Below, piece by piece: positions 44,641 to 56,977 of a DNA stretch of 64,000 nucleotides. How positions within the stretch are numbered: position 1 is the first letter of the stretch; each line of letters starts with the position of its first letter. The DNA is from Dillenia suffruticosa. Lineage: Eukaryota; Streptophyta; Magnoliopsida; Dilleniales; Dilleniaceae. The stretch is from positions 19,184,001-19,248,000 of the forward strand of contig JAVTVX010000035.1 in the NCBI GenBank assembly GCA_033439265.1. Reading direction: 5' to 3'. The notes under the pieces are model-generated. The model made no database searches, had not been told where the DNA came from, and worked only from the letters and a program-made list of their open reading frames with translations. The translations under genes and the position numbers were made by a program.

Positions 44641-44994
44641 GTCCATGGAAAAAGATGCTTTAAGAACACTTCGGCCCACAAAATACTAAACCAACGTTCC
44701 TAAACACAATCATAACAAAAGCAAAACCAACCAGAAAAGGAATTAGAAAACAAATCCAAATAAGCAAACTATGAACAAATGGCTGATATTTCTGTGACCC
44801 ATCATAAATTTGAGCAAATGCCAACCGCCTAGAGGAGTGACAATTGTACTCTTACCCTCAAAACTCTTAGCATTCAGTTTACCCGAAGACACTATGATCT
44901 TGTCTTTCGTGAAAATCACCATCGTTTCAATTTCTATGACAAAGTATCAAAGACATCAAAGCCAATAAAAAGATAAGAATAGGGAGAAGGGGGG

Positions 44995-45019
44995 CGAGAG
45001 AGAGAGAGAGAGAGAGAGG
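44995..45019. repeat. (GA)n microsatellite
   Basis: About 12 GA repeats, immediately left of a long inverted-repeat element. Confidence 0.9.
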
Positions 45020-45044
45020 ATACCTAATTTTATATTTTAAGTTT

Positions 45045-46130
45045 GGTAAAATCAATTTTAATTTTTTTTATTTGACAATTATCAATTTTAATCATTTCTA
45101 TTTTGATCAAATTGAATTAGTTAAAAATGTATATACTTTTCAGATTATTTTTATTAATATAAATGTTAGTTCAATATTATAATTAAGTTAAAAGAGAAAA
45201 AATATTATAACTAAATATTAAAAGAGAAAAAATATTTTAAATGTTATTTTATCTAATGATAATATAATATTAGTTATTTTTTTATTTTATGAAATATTAG
45301 TAAAGTGGTAGATTTAGTTTAAAATTTTCATGTTTTGTTAATTTGTTTGAAACTTGAATTTTAAAGTTTTCAAATTGATGTTTGATAAATTATAATTATT
45401 AGTAAATTTTAAATTTTAAAATTATTGTTTATAATGACAAATTGATTTGAATGATATATATTATATTTATATAAAAAAAGTAGGTGTTAAAGTTATTTAA
45501 AAGTCTCTTATGAGATTTCAATAGTTTAGTCAATTCGGATAATCAAACTGAATTAACCTGCTAATTTGATCAAATCGAGTTGTCAATTTTTAATATATTT
45601 GATTATGTTATGTTTATGAGAATTGTATTACTGAATTAAATCAAGTATTTTAATTTTGATAATTTTGGTTATATTTTGACTGAATGTTTATCCCTAAATA
45701 TTGATGAGGTTGAATATGAGTGAACATTTGGTTAAACTGTAGCCGAGATGATCAAAATTGAAATAAATTATTTAATTTGATTAATCTATATCCTAAACTA
45801 ATGGACCAAAAATTGAAATTCAGTTTAATTAAATTAAATGATTAATTCGGTTCGATTATCCAATTTAACCGAATTAGTGAAATCTCTATAAGATTTTTAA
45901 AATATTTTTCGCTTTTATCTTTTAATTATAATATTATATCATTTTTTAAAGATTTTTTTTAATTATAATATTTTTTCATTTAACTTTTTAGTTATAATAT
46001 TATATTAACATTTACATTAATAATAATTATCTAAAAAATATATATATATTTTAGATACTTAGATTAATTCAATTTGATGGAAATAAAAATTATTAAAATT
46101 GATAATCAAATTGAAATTTTACTTTACCAA
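45045..46130. mobile_element. Long inverted-repeat (foldback) element, ~1.1 kb
   Basis: The outer arms pair: TTTGGTAAAATCAATTTTAA near 45048 mirrors sequence ending at about 46128, with the shared block CATCAAATTGAATTA/ATCAAATTGAATTA and further AATATTATAATTAA similarity (about 45045-45200 against 45980-46130). The inner arms pair: GAGATTTCAATAGTTTAG at about 45511 against 45838-45893 (CAATTCGGATAATC against GGATAATCGAACCGAATTAA complement). An extra ~250 bp is present in the left arm. No coding frame. Class unresolved; a MITE or Mutator-like foldback is likely. Confidence 0.6.
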
Positions 46131-46282
46131 AAATAGAATAAAATGTCCGAAATATAAAAAATGGTCAAAAAAATGATTTTTTTTTATTTTAACACCTCTA
46201 ATACTTTACTAAAAATAGAATAAAATGTTCGAAATATAAAAAATGGTTTAAAAAAGTGATTTTTTCGATTTTAACACCCCGA
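46119..46282. repeat. Two direct copies of an ~82-bp unit
   Basis: ACTTTAC(C/T)AAAAATAGAAT starts at 46121 and 46203, and both copies continue to TTTTAACACC. It overlaps the right end of the long inverted-repeat element and probably arose by tandem duplication there. Confidence 0.8.
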
Positions 46283-48193
46283 AGGTCGAAGATGTTGGAT
46301 ACAGTCAAGTTTGAGGAATTTGGTATTTATGAGAGATTAAACTAAGGTTAATTTTTTATTTAGATAATGCCATATATTATATCTTCCAATTTACTATTTT
46401 TCCACATTTATGGTATATATGGAAAATTTTTTATGAATATCACTACCCCTAGATCGTGATATGAAGAATTAATTATAAAAAGAATAGCCTCAATGATACC
46501 CATTGTTATTTTCAACCTATAATTTTATTAATCAAGAATAATTTAAAAATGACCCAAAAATAAAATTTATTTATTCTTTTCAACCTATAATTAATACTTT
46601 ATTCATTTTTATATCATTTCAATGATACCGATTGATATTTTCAATTTTAGCCTCTATAAAAGTATCACCATATCTCTCCTTTGCTCAATTTGCGATCGTA
46701 CTTAAAGCATGTTTGACAAAGTTTTTGTATTCTTTTAAAGGAAAAATAGAAATTAATTCTTTATAAAATAAAATTCAAATTTGTTTGATATTTTATTTTT
46801 TAAAATTGTTTTTATACACCCTTTTATAAATAAATTGTTTTGATAAAATATTTTTTATACACTCTATTTTTAATGAAAATATCATAAAGCGTAAATACAT
46901 AAAATATAATTTTTTTCTTTATCAGAGATTGACTAAAATTTATATATTTATATTTTAAAATAAAAGGTAAAAATACTAATAATTAAAATAAAAATAATTT
47001 AATTATTTTTCTAAACTATTAAAATCAAACATTTATAAATATAATATAAAAAATTAAGAAATTTGAAAATAACATAAGTTATATATTTATGAATATTCAA
47101 GTCATATAATTGGAATAAAAAAATATTTACGATCATATTTGAATTTATGAACTTATTTGGATTTTATAAAAAAAATATTTAAATCCATCCAAGTCATGAT
47201 ATTTATGAACACATTCATGGTACGGACATATTTAAAATTTCATATCATTCAAATGAAAATATAAATGGAATAAAAAAAATATGGTTCTGGAAAAGTTAGA
47301 TTATAAAAAAAGGAGAAAAAAAAAACTCATTTTATGAGTTTCTCCTTAAAAGCTACTTTTTCTATTTTTCTTTCCTAAAAAAAAACAACTTTTAAGAAGA
47401 AAAAATTTTATTTGACAAAATTTTTTCTTAAAGGTAGAAGAAAAACCGAAAAAAAAACTTTATTGAACGGGCACTTAATTTTTATTCTAATTAAAACACT
47501 TGACGAGCTTATTTTTAAAAATGAGAAATAATTTATAGAACAAAAATACATTTTTTATAAGAAAAAACCCTTTTTTATTTTAATGTCCTTAATAAATTAA
47601 TTCTCTTATTTAAAAGAAATTCACAAAATATACAAAAAAAAAAGCAAGTTAGAGAGCCAATATTTACCTTTTGGGTAAATTTTTGCATCCCGCCGCAATT
47701 TGAAACTAGGAAAATAGATTTAAATATAATTATATTTTAAATCACATTGTTAATAATACTGTCAATTTATACCAAAAATAATGATCTCATACGATAATTA
47801 AATTAGTACCGAATAGCATTTATCAAATTCAATTAAAAGTAAAATTTATTATTTAATAATTGATTGCTATTTGCTGCTTATAAAGGAATAGAATATTTTA
47901 ATGAAAGAAAATTAATTCTTTCTTGGAGAAAAAAAGATAAATTTTATGATGAAAAGATAAATTTTGTCCATAAACCATAAGTCAATTGGTATCGTCTTTC
48001 CTCCACATCTCAAGTTCAAATCTTCCCATGAATTAAAAAAAGCAAAGAAAAAGTATAAATTCTTTTATCTAAGTCATAATAAATAAGAAAATCTAACTGG
48101 AAAGGACATTTCAAGATCATAATTACCTAAAACAATAGTAATCTTAATCTCAGGATGTGCAATTAAAATCTAGAAGAGAAATAAAATCATTCA
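46283..48193. other. AT-rich intergenic DNA with a SINE-like patch
   Basis: No gene found. At about 47960-48045 (plus) TAAGTCAATTGG resembles a pol III A box and AGTTCAAATCTT a B box, followed by an A-rich tail, so a decayed tRNA-derived SINE is possible. Confidence 0.4.
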
Positions 48194-51100
48194 CGTTATA
48201 AATTAAAAGAATACTACTAAAGAAGAAGAAAAGAGATAGAGATTTCTTATTCTCTTGTATATATTATATATGTATAATGGAGTTACAAAAAGTAGTATTT
48301 AAACAAATAAGGATGTGTGTATAAATAGAAGGTTTTAAAATAAAGTATTCTTATAAATATATAATATTTTCATATTGTGATATTAGCATATAAGATATAC
48401 TACTAATAGTAACATTGGTATCATATGTATTTTTTTAAAATATTTACTTTTTATATATTGGATATCCATCCAAATTTCCTAGAATTTATAACACTTCTCA
48501 TTTGATATCCATTACATAAAGAATAGATTTCATTAAAAATTTATTGGAAAAAAAACCAATAGAAAAAAATTTTAGTGAAAGAAAAAAAATACGCTATTCA
48601 AAGTATTTGATAATGTATTTACTCCTCCGTTGAGAATATCCCTTGAGATCTTTAAACCGATACATTCCGATTTCTTTCATCAATCTTGTAAAGATGGCAG
48701 TTTGTAGAAATTTCATAAACAAATCTGTTAAATTCTCACTTAATCGGATTTGTTGAACAGTTATATCACCATTTTTCTGAAATTCATGAATAAAAAAGAA
48801 TTTTGATAAAATATATTTTGTTTTATCGCCTTTGATATATCTTTTCTTGACTTAAGCGATGCATGTTACATTATCTTCATAAAAGACTACCGGTGACTCT
48901 TTTCCTAAAGATAAACCATAAATTGTTCGTATGTACTGAATCACAAATTTTAATCATATGCCTCAACGACTAATTTTATGGATTGCCAAAATTTCACCAC
49001 GATTAGAGTGCAGCTACTATTGTTTGTTTCATAGAATGCCATGGGATGGCAAGGCCACCATATATGAACACATTCACTTTGTGATCGAGTTTTATGAGGA
49101 TCAGATAGATACCCTACATCTGTAAAACCAATCAAATCTATTTTAGACAGTTTAGGAAAATATAAACATATATCTTTCGTACCTTGTAAGTAACGAGAAA
49201 AGAGAGAGAGATTTCTTATTCTCTTGTATATATTATATATGTATAATGGAGTTACAAAAAGTGGTATTTAAACAAATAAGGATGTGTGTATAAATAGAAG
49301 GTTTTAAAATTAAGTTTTCTCATAAATATATAATATTTCCATATTGTGATATTAGCATATAAGATATACTACTAATAGTAACATTGGTATCATATGTATT
49401 TTTTTAAAATATTTACTTTTTATATATTGGATATCCATCCAAATTTTCTAGAATTTATAACACTTCTCATTTGATGTCCATTACATAAAAGAATAGATTT
49501 CGTTAAAAATTTATTGGAAAAAAAACCAATAGAAAAAAATTCTAGTGAAGGAAAAAGAATATGCTATTCAAAGTGTTTGATAATGTATTTACTCCTCCAT
49601 TAAGAATATCCCCTGAGATCTTTAAACCGATACATTCCGATTTCTTTCATCAATCTTGTAAAGATGTCAGTTTATAGAAATTTCGTAAATAAATCTGTTA
49701 AATTCTCACTTAATCGGATTTGTTGAATAGTTATATCACAATTTTTCTGAAATTCATGAATGAAAAAGAATTTTGATAAAATATGTTTTGTTTTATCGTC
49801 TTTGATATATCTTTTCTGGACTTGAGCGATGCATGTTGCATTATCCTCATAAAAGACCATCAGTGACTCTTTTTCTAAAGATAAACCACAAATTGCTCGT
49901 ATGTACTGAATCACAAATTTTAACCATATGCCTCAGCGAATAATTTTTTGGATTGCCAAAATTTCACCACGATTAGAGTGTAGCTACTATTGTTTGTTTC
50001 ATAGAATGCCATGGGATGGCGAGGCCACCATATATGAACACATTCACTTTGTGATCGAGCTTTATGAGGATCAGATAGATACCCTACATCTGTAAAATTA
50101 ATCAAATCTGTTTTAGACGGTTTAGGAAAATATAGACATATATCTTTCGTACCTTGTAAGTAACGAAATATATGTTTAATCCCATTGTAATGTTTTCGAG
50201 TAGAACAAAACCTATATCTCGCTAATAAGTAAATGGAGAATGATATATTAAGTCATGTATAACTAGCAAGATACATGAGTGCTCCGTTTATACTTAAATA
50301 TGGTATTTCAGGATCAAGAATCTCTTTATTATTTTTTTGAGATCGGAAAGTGTCTTTATTTATATTAAGTGAGCTCACAACCATCAGGTTGCTCAACAGA
50401 TGTATTCTGTTCATATGAAATCATTTTAACACTTGTTTTGTATAAGTTGCTTGAAACACAAGAATTCCGTCCTTAAAATTTTCTATGTGTAATTCAATAC
50501 AACATTTTGATTTTTCAAGATTTTTCATCTCAAATTCTTTATTCCAGTAGTTTATTTGCTTTTGAGAGCTCTTCAGGAGTTCCAATGATATTCAGATCAT
50601 CAACGTATATTCAATGATGTTCTCGAGAATTGAAATATATGTTTCTGACAATTAAAATCCTTCTGCAAGTTTCATATAAATGTCATTGCTTCTGACAATT
50701 TAAATTCTTTTAAAAGTTTCATATAAATATTATTATCAAGTGGACTACACAAATAAACTGTAATGATATCTATTCAATGTAAATCAAGTCCCTTTTGTAT
50801 AATCAAATTGATTAGAAATCGAAAAATAATCATATCCACCACTAGAGATTATGTCGCATCATAATCAATACCGAATTTATGCGAAAATTTTTGTGCAACT
50901 AAACGTATTTTATATCTTATAATTTCATTTTTTTTTTCATTTTGTTTTCATACAAAAATCTATTTGCATTACATTAGTTTTACACTAATAGGTGTACAAA
51001 CTAGTGGTTTGAAAATATTTTATTTGTCAAGAGATTTCAATTTTAACTTAATTGCATCATTTCATTTTGTTCAACCATGTCTATGTATGCATTTCTCAAT

Positions 51101-54100
51101 AGATTTTGATTCAAAATTCTCATTTTCATTATCAATACCGATTGTTATGTGATATGCAAAAATATCATCAATATTGACATTATTTCGATTTCATATTTTT
51201 TCAGTTGTAACATTTTATTGAGATTTATGGTTATCAATATTTCAGGTACCTGATATTCTTCTAGAACATTATGGATGGCTGATACATTTTTAGGACATGC
51301 AATATTCTCATTTGAACCATATAAATTTTTTTATTCCTTTTTTATTTTGAGAATTTTTATTTTTTGAACCAATCATTTTAGCACGTTTTGCGCTCACTTT
51401 AAACTCATTAGTAATATTATATTGTCTTTCATGGACATAACAGCCGAAACATGTGATTTAGTCACTCTTTTATGGTCAGCAAATGCATCTGACAACTGAT
51501 TTGTTAAACTTTATAAATGAATCATCTTTTGAACTTTCTGTTCATGTTGCTTTGTACAAGAATCAAGATAATGATGATTCATTCTAACTGATTTTATTTT
51601 TCAAACTGTTTGTTCTTTTCTCCTTCTAATATTAGAAAAATAGATTTGTCAAAATGATAATCGGTAAAATGAGCCATAAACAGATTTTTGGTTTCTGACC
51701 ATAAACCAAATGCAATGGAGAGAAATTGTTACTATTTGTTAGTCGGATGCGAATAACTCTTGCTGTATGTAAAACAGCATGTCCCTAAACAGAAACCGGT
51801 AATTTTGTTAATATAAACAATGGTTTTGCAATCAACTGAATATGCTTAATGAGTATTCTGTTAGACCATTTTGAGCAAAAACATGTGCTATAAGATGCTA
51901 TATATTTATCCCAATCGACATACAATATTCATCAGAATTTTGAAATATAAATTAAGTAGTATTATCAAAACAAATTCTCTTGATTGGATAATCTGTAAAA
52001 TATACTCGTAATTTAATTAACTGAGTAAGTAATTTCGTAAACGCTTAATTGCAAATTGATAATAATGATACATGTGACCATCTAGTTGATGTATCAATTA
52101 AAACCATAAAATATATGAATGGTTCACATGGTGGGTATCTAGGCCCATAAATATTTTCATGTATTCGTTTCAAAAATTTTAAAAACTCAAAATTTATTTT
52201 AGATGGTAACGATCTCACAATCGATTTGTCTTTAGAGCACACAATATAAGTACATTTATTGGACTGAATAATTTTCTGGTTCTTTAAATAATATCTACAT
52301 GGATCATTTATAATTTTCGCATCATTATTGTCCCGGATGGCCCAACTGGTAAAGTCAAACAATAAAATCATCTAACTTAGTAAACTTCTGATTTACTATT
52401 ACATATGCTTCTCTTGCAATATGTAATACAAACCAGAGAAATATGTTAATAATTTTTCTAATATACTTTTATCACCAAAAATTTTACTCGTAATGTAAAG
52501 ATATTCAACGTTTTCTTTATTTGTTATTTTAATATGATATCTATTTCTGCGGATATCTTTAAAACTCAATAATTTTTTTTTTTAAATTTAGGAGAGTATA
52601 ATATTTTATCAATTTCAAATTTAATTCCTCTAGACAAGAATATATTAGCTCTTTTAGATCCTTCTATCAATTTTGAACTATCAAATATATTATTAACATT
52701 GGTCTCTTGTATTATCAAATAAGATAAATATTTCTTATCTTTTAATATAATATCTGTAGTGGTATTATTTGCAAAACATATATTTTCACCATTCATCGCC
52801 AATCAAATGGTCAATTTTTCTTTTAGGAAGACATATTTGTGCTCTACTAGATTTTCAATTAATTTTATACTACCACTTATGATATCAAAAATTGTTTCTC
52901 CCAACTTCAGGTAAGAGAAATAATTTTTATTTTGAGTATTATATATATCGCAATACAATTAATAAAACATTCATTTATCTCACCTTTATTGATCTCATGA
53001 TATTTTTAGAACCCTTTGAAAACTTATCTTATTTTTTCCTATCATTATTGTCTCACTGCTAGTGTTATATTTGCTATTTTGATTTGATGGCCTATGTTAA
53101 CTAATATCATCATAATTATTTCGTTCTCGGTCACGACTACAATGAAGGTTACTGCCACTTCTAGTGATCATTTGTTATAATAAAAATAATTATAAATTGA
53201 TAAAAAGAATAAAAATTATTGAATCAATTAATATTTTCCATCTTTTCTTATCTTATTTTTCATTATGATTTTTTCACTTTTAATAGTTTGATAAATTTGC
53301 ATGACAATCACTATAATTGCGACCTCTTCCATATAACAATATTTAATCATATTCTCTTCGGGAATGAACTAGAACCAATATGTCGAATTTCATAAATTTT
53401 ATTAATAATATTTTGTTTAGGTACAATGGGATATAAAATTAATTCAAAATATTTTGAATTTCCTTTTCCAATATTGCTACTGCAAGAGTAAATTTGAGAC
53501 ATGAAAAGTAGAGAATTTTCTAGTACATCTTTCCCAATTATATTTTCTCCACAGAAATTTTTTTATCATGAAAACAATCATCTTCAGATAATTATATTCT
53601 TCCATTATTATTATTCCTTCAAATTATTTTAATAGTGTTTTCAAAACCCATTTCATCTAGATACATTTTAGCATCTAACACCCATAATAAATAAATATTT
53701 TTTATAATATCAAGAGTCACAAATTCGAGTTTCACAAAATACGATATTTTCAAGTAAAGATAAAATAAATAATATATTTATATATATTTTTTAATGAAAA
53801 CTTATTGATTAAATATGTGGTATTGTTATATCAAATCTATATCTTATAAAAGACCTTTAGACCGGTAGTTTATAAAGTGTGGTTTTCAGTTTATATACTT
53901 AATCAATAATAAGGTTAGAAGATAATAAAATATAGTAAAACTATGATAGTTCATTTTTTGATATGGAAGATTAGACTAAAATGTAACCTCAGACTATAAA
54001 AATCATAATATTCAATAAAATCTTTATATAAAATAATAAAAAAATTCATACCAAGAAATTTTATTTTCGTCGGTGCGAATTTTGTACCAATAATGTGTTA

Positions 54101-54330
54101 TAAATTAAAAGAATACTAATAAAAAAGAAAAAAAATAGAGAGAGAAATAGAGAGATTTCTTATTCTTTTATATGTATTGTATGTATATAATGGAATTACA
54201 AAATGAGTATTTATATAAATCGGATACGTATATAAATAGAAAATTCTAAAATCAAGAATTCTTCAAAATATATAATATTTTCATATTGTAATATTAACAT
54301 ATACAAAATATTACTAACAGTAATATTTGT

Positions 54331-54334
<4 letters not shown>
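48194..54334 (-). mobile_element. Old Ty1/copia fossil, minus strand, with internal tandem duplication
   Basis: The 5' LTR (minus sense) is at 54096-54334. A 3' LTR is at about 48194-48423 and an extra LTR copy at about 49197-49392. Parts read right to left: gag region near 54.0 kb, protease-like DNA (ILKDKKYLSYL, about 52.7 kb), integrase (IYGPRYPPCEPFIYFMVLID, about 52.1 kb), RT remnants (about 50-51.9 kb) and RNase H (VFYEDNATCIAQVQ, about 49.85 kb). The pol type is one with TKHI and NLTDLFTK at its end. There are many breaks; it is dead and among the oldest retroelements here. No clear target duplication. Confidence 0.85.
48225..50165. repeat. ~969-bp tandem duplication inside the old copia
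   Basis: Matching landmarks are offset by about 967-969 bp: GATTTCTTATTCTCTTG at 48241 and 49210, and ATATGCCTCA(A/G)CGA at about 48956 and 49925. Each unit holds an LTR part plus the RNase H end. The first unit ends GTAAGTAACGA, joined to GAAAAGAG of the second. Confidence 0.85.

Positions 54335-54362
<28 letters not shown>
54332..54362. repeat. (AT)n microsatellite
   Basis: About 15 AT repeats at the right edge of the old copia LTR. Confidence 0.9.
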
Positions 54363-54364
<2 letters not shown>

Positions 54365-54504
54365 AAATATTACCTTCCACCATCCACCCAAATTTTGTGG
54401 AATTTATAATCATTCCTATTTCTTTTTTTATTTTTCAGGTGTATATATAAAATATACATATATAGGATTATATATATAATATAATTTTATAAGACAATAA
54501 ATAA

Positions 54505-54670
54505 TTCTCTCTCTCTCTCTCCCCCCGCCCCCGCCACATACGCGCACACTGACACTTACAAATACCTGATCCCGAGGTGATCGAAGCGAAGTAACATTTG
54601 GAGAAAGAAGTCTGAAGGGATCTGCCTCCGTCCTCATCCACCATCTTCGTCCGTTGATTCGCGATTGAAG
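54505..54670 (+). other. Probable first (non-coding) exon of the MBD2-like gene
   Basis: CT-rich then GC-richer sequence typical of a plant 5' leader (CTCTCTCTCTCC...), ending at a consensus donor GATTGAAG|GTAGTG at 54670. A second leader exon at 55116-55202 (acceptor GGCAG, donor CAAG|GTAGAA) is possible and would include the short upstream frame MGLLGCA. Confidence 0.45.
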
Positions 54671-56934
54671 GTAGTGATCAACGTCTGCAACCTCTCTCTC
54701 TCCTCCTCCTCAAATTCGGTCATCCCTCTCTCTCACTATGGCTTTGATAAGGTGTATAAATCATCATCATCTTCTGTTCTTTGATCTGTTACCGAATGAA
54801 TATCCTCTTGTTTTGGCGTTTCTATTTTTATTTCGCGTTTTGTGAAGAGTGAGAAAGTTTGATTTGATCTGATGAGCTTGAATCTGCATTTATTGAGATC
54901 GGGTGTGCTTTTGCATGTTAAGGACTAATCATCATTGTTCTTTTTTCTTTTTTTGATATGACCTTGTTTTCGTTTTTCCTATTACTCACATTTTCCATTG
55001 AATCTTCCCGTTATTTATGTTTTTCCCCCTTTTTTGGGGGGGGGGGGGTGGGGGGCATTTTATGTTGTTCTTATTAATGGCATTTTTGGTTTTTTGACTT
55101 GCTTTGATTTGGCAGAAATAAGATAGAAATGGGGCTGCTAGGGTGCGCATAACACTAACATTGAAAAAAATATTCAGTGTCAGGAGGTGAAGAAACTACA
55201 AGGTAGAAGCCATGTCTGAATTTAAGCTTACTCTTTCTGGGTGCTTCTCATCTCGCCATTATTTGATGCATTTTCCATATATGAAATATTAATTTTGGAA
55301 ATAGGTTTGGGCTGAAGGCAGGACCCTTTTTTGTTAACGTGGGTTTTTCTCACTAAATCCACTCACACGTGTTCCAATTGTAGTACAACACTTTTTCAGA
55401 GCAAGGTGCGGCTTCCCCATGTTATTATTTTTCACTCCTCTCTGTTCATTAAAAGTGAAAATCTCTTACCAAAGCAAAAGCTATCTTTACTCATGTATAT
55501 TATAGAGTGCAAAGTCTCGTATTGATGAGTTTCAAGAAAGCGATCTTTCCTGTTTTAAATCTGTCTTTATTTTTCTTGTGAAACATTAAAAATTTATTCC
55601 TATGTTTGTACTTGTTTTCCTACGAACTACAAAAGTGTTATTGGAGTCCCTAATTTGGAACACTTTGAAGAGAGTGTTATATGCAGTAGGCTATGTAGCA
55701 TAGCTTGTCAAGGTTCAATATGATCATCAAGCTTATCAATCTACAAGCCAGTGAATATCAAACTGTTCCATACTTATTTAGATCTCAATCCCATTCTCTG
55801 GAAAATTACCCGGTTAACTTCAGGAATTCTAACAACCTTGCCATATAGCATGCATCACTTTTGATATGGAGCAAACTAGTGGTTGATTTTATTAATTAAA
55901 AAGAGATATGTCGCCTCACAAATTCATGAGTCAACTTCATTTTTTGCATACTGCCCACAACTTTAGTTGTCGGTACTCATACTGGGATTTAAAAATATTA
56001 AAATGATGAATAACTTCATTGAGGCATCTAGAATTACATTTTCGAGTGGGGGAGTTCCTTGTTTCCATTGCCACATTTTCGTTTCACTTATGGAGGAATA
56101 TAACATATTTTAGAGGATTCTCCTAATATTCCTTGGGCAACACTAGGTGTGGAAAGAATTAACCCATAAGAGGATGTGCTGGAATAGTGTAAGGAAAAGT
56201 TTGGGTTGCCTAGTTTATCTACTACCATATTTAATGTAATGGTAATTTAACATTCTTAGTCTAGAGGAAAGAAGTTCAAAGGCTAATAAAAAACTGCATG
56301 GTGACAAGAGCTGGAGGGGGAAAAGGATGACAGCAGGGTTTATTTTTGATCTTTCCTGTGGCTGTATCATTTATGACACGTTATTATGTTGTGCCATATG
56401 ACAGTAGCATCAGTAGGTAAGTGTTATAACTACAATATGTAGATGTTACACTTTCTCTTGTTTGGCCTAATTTTGGGGTATACTTGCTCTGAAGTTGCTT
56501 AGTGTCAGACTTAGGTATCTTTAGGCCTCGTCATCATATCCTCCAATTTATTGGAATATTTGGCTATAGGGGTATGATCTGCTCTCTACACCATGGGGAG
56601 AGGATTTGCTTTTTGCTTTAATGGTGGAGAAAGAATATGACAGGCTGTTATCTGATATTCGCCCCTCGTTTTTTTTTTTTAAATTTTCGGAAGTGTTAAT
56701 GTTTGATCAAACTCTGGAAACCGGATTGCTGTTTCTACTTACCTTCCTCCCATCCCCTGCAACAATAAAAGGGGTTATGAGTTGGCTGATTTGAGAAGAG
56801 TTCCTCAAATCTCTGTGGAGTAGGTAAGACTGGATTATTTCCTTTATCTGATCGGAGGTTTGTCTATTCCTTCGCATGTCTCTTTGTGTCTTGTGCGAGG
56901 GTAGTCTACTTAGTTTAAGGGTTTTATCAAAGTA

Positions 56935-56977
<43 letters not shown>

